The notes: generated by a model not told the origin, from the letters alone. Shown: positions 1-10,394, counted from the first letter of the stretch. The stretch is DNA of 64,000 nt from Prevotella sp. (GCA_021636625.1 JAJWLX010000007.1:1-64000), one strand, 5' to 3'. A program made the numbers and translations.

Positions 1-293
1 GTCAGTGCAACTATGCAGCTTCTAAGGCTGGTATGATTGCTTTGGCTAAGTCTATAGCTCAGGAGTTGGGTCCTAAGGGTGTACGTGCTAACGCTGTAGC
101 TCCTGGTTTCATCGAGACAGCTATGACAGCACAGTTGCCAGAGGAAATCCGTAAGGACTGGATGAAGAAGATTCCTTTGCGTCGTGGTGGTCAGACTGAG
201 GATATTGCAAATGTTTGTCTCTTCCTCGCTTCTGATATGTCAAGCTACGTAAGCGGTCAGGTAATCCAGATCGATGGTGGTATGAACATGTAA
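1..293 (+). CDS. fabG: 3-oxoacyl-ACP reductase FabG, C-terminal part
   Basis: This is the 3' end of a short-chain dehydrogenase; the open frame runs in from the left edge (frame beginning at base 3). The catalytic YxxxK is visible as YAASK just inside the edge, followed by the family's PGFIETAMT loop and the C-terminal DGGMNM ending. FabG reduces 3-oxoacyl-ACP to 3-hydroxyacyl-ACP with NADPH in fatty acid elongation. The Rossmann GxxxGxG motif is outside the window. The first internal ATG (33) is not the start. A generic SDR cannot be fully excluded, but the tail is typical of FabG. A pseudouridine synthase follows 27 bp downstream. Confidence 0.85.
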   Translation, partial: QCNYAASKAGMIALAKSIAQELGPKGVRANAVAPGFIETAMTAQLPEEIRKDWMKKIPLRRGGQTEDIANVCLFLASDMSSYVSGQVIQIDGGMNM

Positions 294-320
294 TCTATTG
301 GCATCTGTTTTAGATAAAAC

Positions 321-989
321 ATGCAGGTAGTTTACGAAGACAACCATATAATTATCGTCTCTAAGAGAAGTGGTGAAATCGTGCAGGGCGACAAGACCGG
401 CGATGAGCCTCTCTCAGAGACGGTAAAACAATATATCAAGGAGAAGTACCAGAAACCAGGAAATGTATTTCTGGGAGTGGTGCATCGACTTGATCGTCCT
501 GTCTCGGGACTCGTGGTATTTGCCAAAACCTCCAAGGCTTTGAGCCGTCTGAACAATATGTTCCGTGATGGCGAAGTTCACAAGACCTATTGGGCTATCG
601 TGAAGAATATGCCACGTGAGACTGAGGCAACATTGACTCATTGGATAGTAAGAAACGAAAAGCAGAATAAAAGCTATGCTTACGACCATGAGGTGAAGAA
701 TTCGAAGAAGGCGATATTGAAGTATAAGGTGATAGGGCATACTGATCATTATACCCTTTTGGAAGTGAACCTGATGACAGGCCGTCATCATCAGATCAGA
801 TGCCAGTTGGCTAAGATGGGATGCCCGATCAAGGGCGACCTGAAATACGGTTCTCCTCGCAGCAATGCCGACGGAAGTATCTCTCTTCTCTCGCACAAGG
901 TAGAGTTTGTGCATCCAGTATCAAAAGAAACCATTGTAGTGGAAGCTCCTCTGCCAGATGATAATCTATGGAGAGCTATTGCTCCATAA
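321..989 (+). CDS. RluA-family 23S rRNA/tRNA pseudouridine synthase
   Basis: A 222-residue protein of the RluA/RluD family, which isomerises uridine to pseudouridine in structured RNA. The family signature is visible as HRLDRPVSGLVVFAKT around residues 52-67; the first D is the catalytic aspartate, and the usual T of HRLDxxTSG is P here. The family's C-terminal LMTGRHHQIR and KYG elements are also present. There is no S4 domain and the length is that of the compact Bacteroidota versions. The target uridine cannot be told from sequence. It ends 13 bp before the tamB start. Confidence 0.85.
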   Translation: MQVVYEDNHIIIVSKRSGEIVQGDKTGDEPLSETVKQYIKEKYQKPGNVFLGVVHRLDRPVSGLVVFAKTSKALSRLNNMFRDGEVHKTYWAIVKNMPRETEATLTHWIVRNEKQNKSYAYDHEVKNSKKAILKYKVIGHTDHYTLLEVNLMTGRHHQIRCQLAKMGCPIKGDLKYGSPRSNADGSISLLSHKVEFVHPVSKETIVVEAPLPDDNLWRAIAP

Positions 990-1002
990 CAATTTAATAT
1001 CC

Positions 1003-4000
1003 ATGCTTATGAAGAAGTATGCAAAATGGGTGGGGATTGCTGTTCTTACCCCATTCTTGCTCATATTATTGTTGGCTGTTTTGCTTTATTTGCCTCCTGT
1101 ACAGAACTGGGCAGTAAAGCAAGTTGCTTCTTATGCTTCAGAATCGACGGGCATGGATATTTCCGTAGAGCATGTACAACTCGTTTTCCCTCTCAAGCTG
1201 GGAGTGGAAGGCGTGAAAGTACTGCAACCAGTCGATTCATTGAAGAACAGCAGAAACCTTGCTTTAAGAAATAAAAAAGATACCGTAGCCGACATCCAGA
1301 AGATGGTGGTAGATGTACAGTTGCTGCCACTCTTCAGCAATCAGGTGATGGTGGATGAACTGAACTTCACGAAGATGAAGGTGAACACCACCAACTTTAT
1401 CCACGAAGCCCGAATCAAGGGAGATGTGGGCAGATTGCAGCTGGTGGCGCATGGTATAGATCTGGGTAAGGAGCACGTGAATGTGAACGATGCCCTGATT
1501 TCAGATGCCAGATTGTCCGTGGAGTTGAGCGATACAGTTCCGCCGGATACGACTCCGAGTACCAATTACTGGAAGATCCACTTACAGAAACTGAAACTAA
1601 AGAATACCGATTTTACCCTACACATGCCTGGAGATACCCTTCAGGTGAATGCTTATTTCGGTGATGCGATCGCCCGCACCACCTACCTTGACCTGTTCAA
1701 AGGTCTGTATCAGGTCAAGCACCTGGACTGGAAGAACGGCAGGGTGAACTACGACCAGAATTTCGAACGCCCAGTATCCGGTCTGGACTTCAACCATCTT
1801 GCCTTCCGGGATATGGCATTGAAGGCCGATTCCTTCTATTTCTGCGATTCCAGGATTGATGTAAAAATCAGGGAAGCAAGGATGAAGGAGAAGAGCGGAT
1901 TGAAGATAGATCAGCTGAATGGCAGATTTGTGATGGATTCCGTGAAGTTGCAGTTGCCGGATCTCTATTTCCGTACTCCGGAATCTCATCTGCAGGCTAC
2001 TGTAGATATGGATATGAACGCCTTTGCCGAGAAGAATCCTGGCAAGGTGATGGCGCGTGTGAAAGGTGCCTTGGGGCGTTCTGATCTATTCCTCTTCATC
2101 GGTGATGCATTGCCAAAGCAGATGAAGAGCCGATGGCCTTACTATCCGATGAAGGTGGAAGGTTCGCTGAAGGGAAACTTGCAACGTGCCTCTTTCTCGG
2201 GAGTCAAGGTGAATCTGCCTACTGTTTTCGACTTAAGCACGGATGGCATAGTAGCTAATATGACAGATATGAATCGTCTGAAAGCGAATATCAATCTGAA
2301 GGCACGCACCTATAATCTCGGTATGGTAACAGCCATGCTCGATCCTGCCTTGACACGGGAAATCCGCATCCCTAGCGGCATCGGCATTCAGGGAAATGTG
2401 AAGATGGATGGAACGAAGTATGCCACCAGACTGGCTCTTACCGAAGGTAAGGGAAGCATGAAGGTGGATGCTGCCATCGATGCCAAGACCCGTAGGGATG
2501 GCAGCATCGATATGAATCGCCTGGCTTATCAGGCAAAGTTGCAGGCACGACAGATCCAGGCCAAGCATTTCCTGCCTCACCAGAGTCTCTATACCTTTAC
2601 GGGAGAGGTAGAGGCAAAGGGCGTGGGTACAGATTTCCTGTCGCCTCGTACCCGACTGATGGCGAAAGCCAAGGTTAACCAGGTACATTATGACCAGTAT
2701 CAGTTGCATGACATGGTGGCTGATGCGCAGGTTGCCAACGGTAGAATACATGCCAAGCTGGATAGTAGGAATGATCTGCTGAATGGTAACATCGCCGTGG
2801 ATGCCCTGGCTAGTACCAAGAAGCTGCAGGCTACACTGGTGGCAGATGTGCGCCATGCCGATATGTATCAGTTGAAGATTACCGATAAGCCAGTGGGTGT
2901 TTCGCTTTGTGGTCAGATTGATGTTCATTCCGATCTGAAGGATAGCCACAAGGTATGGGCCAATCTGGATGATATCACCGTAAGGACGGGACAGAAAGTC
3001 TATCGCCCAGTAGGTGTGAAGGTAGATATCCTGACCGATAGGGATACCACCCATGCCATAGCAGAGTGTGGAGATTTCCGTCTGAACATGGATGCGCATG
3101 GAGGCTACGAGAAACTCCTGCACAGAGTTACCGGTTTGCAGAAGGAATTATGGAAGCAGCTCAAGAACCGTCGCATTGATCAGGTGATGATTCGCAACAG
3201 TTTCCCTAGCGGACATATCTATCTTTCTACAGGTAAGGACAACTTTATTTCCCGATTCATCGAATATATGGGTTACCATTTCAAGTCGGTGGAGATGGAG
3301 CTGAATGCCTCGCCTGTGGCAGGACTTGAAGGATATATGAACATCGACTCCCTGGTGGCGAGTGGCATGCAGCTGGATACCATTCGTGCCCAGGTACATA
3401 CGCAGGGAGATACCATCCGCTATTCAGCCCGTGTTCAGAACAACCGTCATAATCCGCAGTATGTGTTCCGGGCATTGGTAGATGGTGAGGTACAGGAGCA
3501 TGGCTCCAATATCAAGGCTCGCCTCTATGATGCATCCAATAAGTTGGGTGTAGATGTGGGACTCGCTGCCATATTGCAGCCTAATGGTGTGAAAGTGTCT
3601 CTGATAGATACCCATCCGATATTGGGTTATAAGGAGTTTGTAGCCAATGATTCCAACTATGTGATGTTGAGTGATGACGGACGTGTATCTGCCGATCTGG
3701 TGCTGAAGGCAGCAGCGGGCAATATGGGTATGCGTGTCTATTCCAACGATAAGAACGAGGATGCCCTGCAGGATATCACCGTCAGTATGAGCAGGTTCAA
3801 TCTGGACAAGGTGCTGAGTGTGATTCCGTATATGCCGGATATTACGGGTATTATGGATGGTGACTTCCACTTTATCCAGACCAAGGAAGAACTCTCTGTT
3901 TCTTCTAATCTGAAGATAGATAACATGACCTACGAGAAATGTCCGATGGGCAATGTGGGGTCGGAGTTTACCTATATGCCAAAGAGTGACGGTTCTCACT

Positions 4001-5742
4001 ATGTAGATGCCATCCTTACCTATGAGGGTGATGAGGTGGCAACTGTTACGGGTACATACAAGTCGGAAGGTGCCGGCGATCTGGATGCAGAGGTAGGATT
4101 GGAGAAGCTTCCTTTGCACTTTATCAATGGTTTTGTACCTGATCAGCTCATCGGTTTGAAGGGATATGGTGAAGGTGCCCTGAAGATGAAGGGTGCCTTG
4201 AGCAATCTTGATATCGATGGTGAGGTATATCTCGATTCTGCTTATCTGGTAAGTGTGCCATACGGTATTTCCATGCGATTTGCCAACGATCCTGTGCGCA
4301 TTACCGACAGTAAGCTGCTCTTCGAGAACTTCATGATGTATGCCAACAATGAGAGTCCGCTCAATATCCAGGGTGCCCTCGACTTCACGGATGTGGAGAA
4401 TATGAAGCTGAATATCCGAATGAGAGCACAGGACTTCCTGCTGATAGATGCAGAGGAGAATGCCCGTTCCGAGGCATTCGGCAAGGCGTATGTCAACTTC
4501 TTAGGAAGCATGCAGGGCTCATTGTCTAATCTGAAGATGATGGGTAAGCTGGATGTACTGGGCAAGACCAATATGACCTATATCTTGCGTGAGTCGGAAC
4601 TCACTACCGATAACCAGCTGGAGGAACTGGTGAAGTTTACCAATTTCAAGAGCGGCAAGGAGGTAGTGGTTCAGAAGCCTACGCTGGATGGTTTCGATAT
4701 GTTGCTGAGTATGTCAATCGATGAGTCGGCGCGTATTCTCTGTGCCTTGAATGCCGATAAGACCAATTATGTGGATCTGATGGGAGGAGGCGATTTGCAG
4801 ATGCGTTACAATACAGCTGACGGTATCCGAGTGACGGGTCGATATACCCTGAATGATGGTGAGATGAAGTATTCTCTGCCTATCATTCCATTGAAGACCT
4901 TTGATATCCAGGATGGAAGCTATATACAGTTTACGGGTGATCCGTTTAATCCTACCCTGAACATTACGGCAACGGAGGATATCAAGACTACCGTCAACGA
5001 GGGTGAGGGTAGTGGCCGATCGGTGGATTTCGTCTGTGGTGTGAAACTGAGTCAGACGCTGGAGAAACCGGGTATTCAGTTTATCATCTCGGCATCCAAC
5101 GACCAGACCATCCAGGATGAGTTGAATTCGATGAGTGTAGAGGAGCGAGGCAAGATAGCCATCACGATGCTGGCTTCGGGTATGTATCTGGCGAGTGGAA
5201 CCACCAGTTCGTTCTCGATGAATACCGCCCTGACTTCATTCCTCAATTCCGAGATCAATAACATTGCAGGTACAGCCATGCGAAGCATCGGACTCGATGT
5301 GGGTATGTCGGTGGATAACCAGACCAATGCCTCTGGCGGTACGCATACCGACTACAACTTCAAGTTCGCCAAGCGATTTTTCAATAATCGCCTGAGTTTC
5401 TCTGTGGGTGGACAGGTTTCAACCGGTGCAGAACTGGAGAATGCCAACAAGAATGAGTCTTTCTTCAACAATGTGGAGGTTCAGTATCGTCTCAACGAAG
5501 GAGCCAGCATGTATGTCAGAGCCTTCTATAATGCCAACACCTACGATTGGCTGGATGGTCAGATTGGAGAATATGGCGGCGGTTTCACCTGGCGCAGAAA
5601 ACTCTCCAAGTTCTCGGATATCTTCAGATGGAAGACGGAGAAGCAGCAGGTGCCTGCAGATTCTCCGATGCTGCGAACCCGTAAGGATTCTGTGATGTTG
5701 CGGACCCGAAAGGATTCTGTTATTAGAAACAACGAAAAATAA
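1003..5742 (+). CDS. tamB: TamB-like translocation/assembly protein (DUF490)
   Basis: A very large (about 1579 residues) protein with one N-terminal membrane anchor (about residues 8-30) followed by repetitive beta-rich sequence and a C-terminal TamB (DUF490) domain. The latter shows 'GDPFNPTLNITATEDI' and 'GMYLASG' style segments and a final barrel-edge region. In TamB/AsmA-like proteins this builds a hydrophobic groove bridging the inner and outer membranes, used for outer-membrane protein assembly and/or lipid transfer. The frame is open upstream to 958, but ATG 1003 (or 1009) follows the pseudouridine synthase stop and opens directly into the membrane segment, so I choose 1003. The next gene starts 10 bp downstream and encodes its expected Omp85 partner. 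Confidence 0.85.
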   Translation: MLMKKYAKWVGIAVLTPFLLILLLAVLLYLPPVQNWAVKQVASYASESTGMDISVEHVQLVFPLKLGVEGVKVLQPVDSLKNSRNLALRNKKDTVADIQKMVVDVQLLPLFSNQVMVDELNFTKMKVNTTNFIHEARIKGDVGRLQLVAHGIDLGKEHVNVNDALISDARLSVELSDTVPPDTTPSTNYWKIHLQKLKLKNTDFTLHMPGDTLQVNAYFGDAIARTTYLDLFKGLYQVKHLDWKNGRVNYDQNFERPVSGLDFNHLAFRDMALKADSFYFCDSRIDVKIREARMKEKSGLKIDQLNGRFVMDSVKLQLPDLYFRTPESHLQATVDMDMNAFAEKNPGKVMARVKGALGRSDLFLFIGDALPKQMKSRWPYYPMKVEGSLKGNLQRASFSGVKVNLPTVFDLSTDGIVANMTDMNRLKANINLKARTYNLGMVTAMLDPALTREIRIPSGIGIQGNVKMDGTKYATRLALTEGKGSMKVDAAIDAKTRRDGSIDMNRLAYQAKLQARQIQAKHFLPHQSLYTFTGEVEAKGVGTDFLSPRTRLMAKAKVNQVHYDQYQLHDMVADAQVANGRIHAKLDSRNDLLNGNIAVDALASTKKLQATLVADVRHADMYQLKITDKPVGVSLCGQIDVHSDLKDSHKVWANLDDITVRTGQKVYRPVGVKVDILTDRDTTHAIAECGDFRLNMDAHGGYEKLLHRVTGLQKELWKQLKNRRIDQVMIRNSFPSGHIYLSTGKDNFISRFIEYMGYHFKSVEMELNASPVAGLEGYMNIDSLVASGMQLDTIRAQVHTQGDTIRYSARVQNNRHNPQYVFRALVDGEVQEHGSNIKARLYDASNKLGVDVGLAAILQPNGVKVSLIDTHPILGYKEFVANDSNYVMLSDDGRVSADLVLKAAAGNMGMRVYSNDKNEDALQDITVSMSRFNLDKVLSVIPYMPDITGIMDGDFHFIQTKEELSVSSNLKIDNMTYEKCPMGNVGSEFTYMPKSDGSHYVDAILTYEGDEVATVTGTYKSEGAGDLDAEVGLEKLPLHFINGFVPDQLIGLKGYGEGALKMKGALSNLDIDGEVYLDSAYLVSVPYGISMRFANDPVRITDSKLLFENFMMYANNESPLNIQGALDFTDVENMKLNIRMRAQDFLLIDAEENARSEAFGKAYVNFLGSMQGSLSNLKMMGKLDVLGKTNMTYILRESELTTDNQLEELVKFTNFKSGKEVVVQKPTLDGFDMLLSMSIDESARILCALNADKTNYVDLMGGGDLQMRYNTADGIRVTGRYTLNDGEMKYSLPIIPLKTFDIQDGSYIQFTGDPFNPTLNITATEDIKTTVNEGEGSGRSVDFVCGVKLSQTLEKPGIQFIISASNDQTIQDELNSMSVEERGKIAITMLASGMYLASGTTSSFSMNTALTSFLNSEINNIAGTAMRSIGLDVGMSVDNQTNASGGTHTDYNFKFAKRFFNNRLSFSVGGQVSTGAELENANKNESFFNNVEVQYRLNEGASMYVRAFYNANTYDWLDGQIGEYGGGFTWRRKLSKFSDIFRWKTEKQQVPADSPMLRTRKDSVMLRTRKDSVIRNNEK

Positions 5743-5752
5743 GCTAGTGAAT

Positions 5753-8152
5753 ATGAGAAAGAAGAATCGACTTCACCTTATTATATATATAGCGGCAGCG
5801 GTGATGCTGTTCAGCTTCCTGTTTACAGGGTGCTCTTCTACGAGTGCCCTGAAGGAAGACGAGCAGCTGTTTACCGGTTTGAAGCCTATAGAATACTCCA
5901 ACTATGAGGCGAATACCTATGCCGACTCGGTGAAGGAAGAGATGGAGTTTGCTCTTGCATCAGCCCCTACGGGAGCTTTTATGGGAAGCAGCTATTTCCG
6001 TACTCCGTTTCCTCTCCGTCTGTGGATATGGAATGCCTTCTCTCCGTCGGATGATGCTCTTTCCAGATGGATTACCAAGGTATTCGGTTCGAAGCCTAAG
6101 CTGATGGAGAATGTGAATCCGAAGTTGAGAGCACAGGTAGCTGAGCATCAGCTCGACAAGTTGGGCTATTTCAATGGCAAGGTAGATTACGAAGTGCTCA
6201 CCCAGAGCAATCCGAAGGAAGCCAAGGTGGCTTATAAGGTGAATATGGGACATCTGTGGAGATTGGATTCCGTGGCTTATCTCAACTTCCCGGAGCATGG
6301 CAAGCAGCTCATCGATTCTACGATGTCGCAGGCGGTTATCAGAAAGGGAAGCCCATTCAATGTCTCCAATCTGGAGCAGGAGCGTCAGCGACTCACCCGC
6401 CTTTTCCGCAACCATGGCTATTACTTCTATCAGAATGGCTATGCATCTTATCTTGCCGATACCGTGAATACGTCCGGCAAGGTGAACCTCCGCCTGTCGA
6501 TGGTGGACAGCATAGAACCGGAAGCAACCCGCCAGTGGTATATCGGCAATATCAACATCAACTTCAAGAAGCAGTTCATGGAGGAGATGACCGATAGTTT
6601 CGTGCGTCGCTATCTGAGTTTCAGATATGCGGGCAAGAAGATGCCGATTCGTGCCGGTGTAGTGCTCAGGGAATTGAAGCTCCGACCACGAAAGCTTTAT
6701 ATGGTGGATGATGAAAATACGGCAAAGGCTGGATTGCAGTCGATGGGACTCTTCAGCTATACCAACCTGCAGTTTGTGCCTAGAAGCACTCAGGTTTTGG
6801 ACAGTCTGGGAAATGTGCAATATTGCGATACACTGGATGCCAACATCGATCTGGTATTCGACAAACCCTACGATTTCTATGTAGAAGCCAATGCCAAGGG
6901 CAAGACTACCGGAAGGGTAGGTCCTGAGCTGGTAGTGGGTCTGACCAAGCGCAATGCCTTCCGGGGTGGAGAGAAGCTGGATATCAACATCCATGGTTCT
7001 CATGAGTGGCAGACCATCACGGGGCAGGGGGGAAGTTCCAGCAAGATCAATTCCTATGAGTTCGGATCAGATGTCACGCTGTCGTTCCCAAGCATCATCA
7101 CCCCTTGGAATGCTTTCCGCACGATGGCACAGAATGAGCGCAGATTCCGCAGAGGTCATATCCCTCGCCGTTACTACGGTACGCCGAATACCACCATCAA
7201 GGCATCTATGAACATCCTGAACCGTGCTGGCTATTTCCGCCGTCATGTGGCTGGAGGAGAGTTGACCTATGATTGGGCAACCTCTTATCAGCATCGCCAT
7301 TCGTTCAGTCCGCTGATTCTTTCGTATGAGTATATGAACTATACTTCTCCGAAGTTTGACAGCATCATGAACAATAATGTGTATGTGGCAACTTCGATGG
7401 CCGACCGTTTCATCCCGAAGATGAGCTATACCTACACCTATCGCAGTGCGCAGAAATACCGCAATCCTATCGTGTGGTCAACTACGGTGAGTGAAGCCGG
7501 CAACATCCTGTCGCTGGGTTATCTTGTAGCAGGCAGAAAATGGAACGACAAGGATAAGACGATGTTCAAGAACGAGTATTCTCAGTTCTTCAAGCTGGAA
7601 ACAGATTTCGTGAAGTACTGGAAGCTGAATGAAACATCCACCCTGGTGGGACATCTGAATGCCGGAATGATCTGGAGTTACGGCAATTCGAGTCAGGCAC
7701 CTTATACGGAGATGTTCTATGTAGGTGGAGCCAACAGTATCCGTGCCTTCAGTGTGCGAGGTGTCGGACCAGGCGAGCAAGACTACAGTGCCCTGAGTAA
7801 CAAGTATGCCAACATCCTTCGTACGGGAGACATCAAGTTCCAGGCGAATCTGGAATACCGTCCTAAGATCTGGGGCGATCTTTATGGTGCTCTGTTCCTG
7901 GATGCCGGTAATGTCTGGATGAAGGATGCCGATTTGTCCTCTTTCGAGGCCTTCAAGTTTGATAAGTTCTACAGGCAGCTGGCTGTAGGCACCGGAGTGG
8001 GTATCCGCTACGATATGGGAATGTTTGTGGTTCGAGTGGATTGGGGAATCGGTCTGCATCTGCCATACGATACGGGTAAGAGTGGATTCTACAACATTCC
8101 AAGCTTCAAGAAGAACCAGAGCCTGCATTTGGCTGTGGGCTATCCGTTCTAG
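5753..8152 (+). CDS. TamL-type outer-membrane lipoprotein of the Omp85/BamA family
   Basis: About 799 residues: an N-terminal signal with lipobox (FLFTGCSS, Cys near residue 28), POTRA-like alpha/beta segments, then a 16-strand-type barrel. The barrel has the Omp85 sequence 'GGANSIRAFSVRGVGPG' and ends in an aromatic residue (GYPF), as expected for BAM-inserted barrels. Bacteroidota carry a lipidated TamA relative, TamL, next to tamB; gene order and lipobox fit that. It probably acts with the preceding protein in outer-membrane assembly. A GTG at 5747 is in frame, but ATG 5753 gives MRKKN and the cleaner signal peptide. An ordinary BamA is less likely given the lipobox and tamB linkage. Confidence 0.85.
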   Translation: MRKKNRLHLIIYIAAAVMLFSFLFTGCSSTSALKEDEQLFTGLKPIEYSNYEANTYADSVKEEMEFALASAPTGAFMGSSYFRTPFPLRLWIWNAFSPSDDALSRWITKVFGSKPKLMENVNPKLRAQVAEHQLDKLGYFNGKVDYEVLTQSNPKEAKVAYKVNMGHLWRLDSVAYLNFPEHGKQLIDSTMSQAVIRKGSPFNVSNLEQERQRLTRLFRNHGYYFYQNGYASYLADTVNTSGKVNLRLSMVDSIEPEATRQWYIGNININFKKQFMEEMTDSFVRRYLSFRYAGKKMPIRAGVVLRELKLRPRKLYMVDDENTAKAGLQSMGLFSYTNLQFVPRSTQVLDSLGNVQYCDTLDANIDLVFDKPYDFYVEANAKGKTTGRVGPELVVGLTKRNAFRGGEKLDINIHGSHEWQTITGQGGSSSKINSYEFGSDVTLSFPSIITPWNAFRTMAQNERRFRRGHIPRRYYGTPNTTIKASMNILNRAGYFRRHVAGGELTYDWATSYQHRHSFSPLILSYEYMNYTSPKFDSIMNNNVYVATSMADRFIPKMSYTYTYRSAQKYRNPIVWSTTVSEAGNILSLGYLVAGRKWNDKDKTMFKNEYSQFFKLETDFVKYWKLNETSTLVGHLNAGMIWSYGNSSQAPYTEMFYVGGANSIRAFSVRGVGPGEQDYSALSNKYANILRTGDIKFQANLEYRPKIWGDLYGALFLDAGNVWMKDADLSSFEAFKFDKFYRQLAVGTGVGIRYDMGMFVVRVDWGIGLHLPYDTGKSGFYNIPSFKKNQSLHLAVGYPF

Positions 8153-8248
8153 CCCCGGTTTTTGGGGGTGAAGCTCCATAAATCATTCAAATAATGATGT
8201 AAATCAAAAAAAAGTAGGAAAAGATGCTGCCAGGTGCATTTTTTTTAT

Positions 8249-8256
8249 TACTTTTG
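8249..8256 (+). promoter_or_regulatory. Bacteroidota -7 promoter element before the nucleotidyltransferase
   Basis: TACTTTTG fits the TAnnTTTG consensus and lies 46 bp before the start of the nucleotidyltransferase at 8302. No good -33 TTTG is seen at the expected distance. Confidence 0.5.
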
Positions 8257-8301
8257 CAGGTGATTAAACGTAAATATCAACTATTAAAAAAAATATAGAT
8301 T

Positions 8302-9213
8302 ATGAAACCTACATTATTGCTTTTGGCTGCTGGTATGGGTAGCCGTTATGGTGGTTTGAAACAGCTCGATGGTCTGGGCCCTAATGGTGAGACTATTATG
8401 GACTACAGTATCTACGATGCTATTCAGGCTGGTTTTGGTAAGATCGTTTTCGTTATCCGCAAGGATTTCGAGGATCAGTTCCGCGAGAAAATCCTCTCTA
8501 AGTACGAGGGCCATATCCCAGCAGAGCTTTGCTTCCAGTCTTTGGATGCACTCCCAGAAGGATTCAGCGTACCTGAGGGTCGCGAGAAGCCATGGGGTAC
8601 CAACCACGCAGTGTTGATGGCAAAGGACGTTATCAAGGAGCCTTTCTGCGTAATCAACTGCGATGACTTCTACAACCGTGACTGCTTCATGGTTATCGGC
8701 AAGTTCCTCTCTGAACTTCCAGAGGGTAGCACCAACAAGTATGCTATGGTAGGTTTCCGCGTAGGCAACACCTTGAGCGAGAACGGTACAGTAGCTCGTG
8801 GTATCTGCTCTAAGGACGAGAACGAGAACCTGACAACTTGTGTAGAGCGCACCGAGATCATGCGTATCAATGGTGAGGTTTCTTACAAGGACGAGGAAGG
8901 CAAGTGGGTTGCTGTAGGCGACAACACTCCTGTATCTATGAACGTATGGGGCTTTACTCCAGATTACTTCGCTCACAGCGAGGCTTACTTCAAGGAGTTC
9001 CTGAGCGATCCTAAGAACATGGAGAACAAGAAGGCTGAGTTCTTTATCCCATTGATGGTCAACAAGCTCATCAATGAGGGTACATCTACCGTTAAGGTAC
9101 TCGATACCACCAGCAAGTGGTTTGGTGTAACTTATGCAGCCGACCGCCAGAGTGTAGTAGATAGAATCCAGAGTCTCATCGACGAGGGTGTATATCCTAA
9201 CAAGCTCTTCTAA
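8302..9213 (+). CDS. Sugar-phosphate nucleotidyltransferase family protein
   Basis: A 303-residue NTP_transferase-fold protein. The N-terminal nucleotide-binding signature LLAAGMGSRYGGLKQ (residues 5-19) is the GxGxR...K motif that binds the NTP and activates the alpha phosphate. A further acidic metal site is seen at 'INCDDFY' near residue 120. Such enzymes make NDP-sugars from sugar-1-phosphates, but the sugar cannot be named here. It lacks the left-handed beta-helix seen in GlmU-type enzymes. It is followed 9 bp later by nrnA, so the two are probably cotranscribed from the TACTTTTG promoter. Confidence 0.75.
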   Translation: MKPTLLLLAAGMGSRYGGLKQLDGLGPNGETIMDYSIYDAIQAGFGKIVFVIRKDFEDQFREKILSKYEGHIPAELCFQSLDALPEGFSVPEGREKPWGTNHAVLMAKDVIKEPFCVINCDDFYNRDCFMVIGKFLSELPEGSTNKYAMVGFRVGNTLSENGTVARGICSKDENENLTTCVERTEIMRINGEVSYKDEEGKWVAVGDNTPVSMNVWGFTPDYFAHSEAYFKEFLSDPKNMENKKAEFFIPLMVNKLINEGTSTVKVLDTTSKWFGVTYAADRQSVVDRIQSLIDEGVYPNKLF

Positions 9214-9222
9214 TTCTATTCG

Positions 9223-10263
9223 ATGGATATTCAATTAGATATTTTAAACGAAAAGGAAGCCGCTATTCTCCGAGAGACGATAGCGGCTTCTCAGCATATT
9301 GTCATCTGTGCCCACAAGTCACCGGATGGCGATGCTATTGGCTCATCTTTGGGATGGGCTTATTTTTTGCGCTCTTTGGGTAAGAAGCCTGTCATCTGTG
9401 TGCCTGATATGATACCGGATGCCCTTTCCTGGTTGCCTGGCTGTGATGATATCGTGAGATACGACAAGTATCCTGAGAAGGTGCAGCAGGCTTTTGATGA
9501 GGCTGATCTGGTATGCTGCGTGGATTTCGGCAGCACTGGCAGACTGGATGAGATGGATCATGTGCTTGCGGGCTGCAAGGCCCAGCGTGTGGTCATCGAC
9601 CATCATCTGGCTCCTAACCTGGAGGCTAAGCTGATGATTTCGCAGCCTCATGCTAGCAGCGCCAGCGAACTGGTGTTCCGTGTGATATGGCAGTTGGGTG
9701 GTTTCCCTGAGTTGGATAAAACCTGGGCTACCTGCGTATATTGCGGTATGATGACCGATACGGGTGGATTCACCTATAACTCTACCAATCCGGACATCTA
9801 CTACATCATCTGCCAGCTGCTTACCAAGGGTATCGACAAGGATAAGATTTATCGCAGCGTCTTCAACAACGCCCGTGTTTCTGCAGTCCGCTTCCGCGGT
9901 CATCTGATGAACGAGAAGCTGCAGGTCATCGAGTCGCTCCATGCCAGTTACTATACCGTAACCCGCAAGGAGATGAAGGAGTATGATTTCATCAAGGGCG
10001 ATCTGGAAGGATTGGTGAACGTGCCTCTTACCATCAGAGGTCACAAGCTCTCCATCTCGCTCCGAGAGGATACCGATATCGACAACCGCATATTGGTAAG
10101 TCTCCGTTCTGTGGATGATTTCCCATGCAATAAGATGGCGGAGCAGTTCTTCAATGGTGGTGGACATCTCAACGCATCAGGCGGTAAGCTGCTTTGCAGT
10201 ATCGAGGAGGCAGAGAAAATTGCCCAGAAGGCAATTCTTGCCTTTGCCGATTTGCTGAGATAA
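9223..10263 (+). CDS. nrnA: Bifunctional oligoribonuclease / pAp phosphatase NrnA (DHH-DHHA1)
   Basis: 346 residues with the DHH phosphoesterase motifs in order: 'DGDAIGSSLGW' (about residues 36-46), 'DFGS' (about 103), the diagnostic 'IDHH' (about 126-129) and the C-terminal DHHA1 glycine loop 'GGGHLNASGG' (about 311-320). NrnA degrades short oligoribonucleotides and 3'-phosphoadenosine 5'-phosphate in the cytoplasm. Length and motif set match the family. It is close downstream of the nucleotidyltransferase gene. Confidence 0.88.
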   Translation: MDIQLDILNEKEAAILRETIAASQHIVICAHKSPDGDAIGSSLGWAYFLRSLGKKPVICVPDMIPDALSWLPGCDDIVRYDKYPEKVQQAFDEADLVCCVDFGSTGRLDEMDHVLAGCKAQRVVIDHHLAPNLEAKLMISQPHASSASELVFRVIWQLGGFPELDKTWATCVYCGMMTDTGGFTYNSTNPDIYYIICQLLTKGIDKDKIYRSVFNNARVSAVRFRGHLMNEKLQVIESLHASYYTVTRKEMKEYDFIKGDLEGLVNVPLTIRGHKLSISLREDTDIDNRILVSLRSVDDFPCNKMAEQFFNGGGHLNASGGKLLCSIEEAEKIAQKAILAFADLLR

Positions 10264-10394
10264 GGAGGCCTTTTTGCGCCTGAAAAAACAGAAAAATAAG
10301 GAAAAACAACCCCGAAAGAGGCATTGGGATGATAATAAGTGATAAATTATAATAAAATCATCCTATACTTCTCGGTGTTGTCTTTTCTTTTTTG

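Noticed and set aside
5960..7003. 347-codon open frame on the - strand
   Set aside because: Antisense shadow of the TamL gene.
8314..9234. 306-codon open frame on the - strand
   Set aside because: Antisense shadow of the nucleotidyltransferase, which has a clear GxGxR signature on the other strand.
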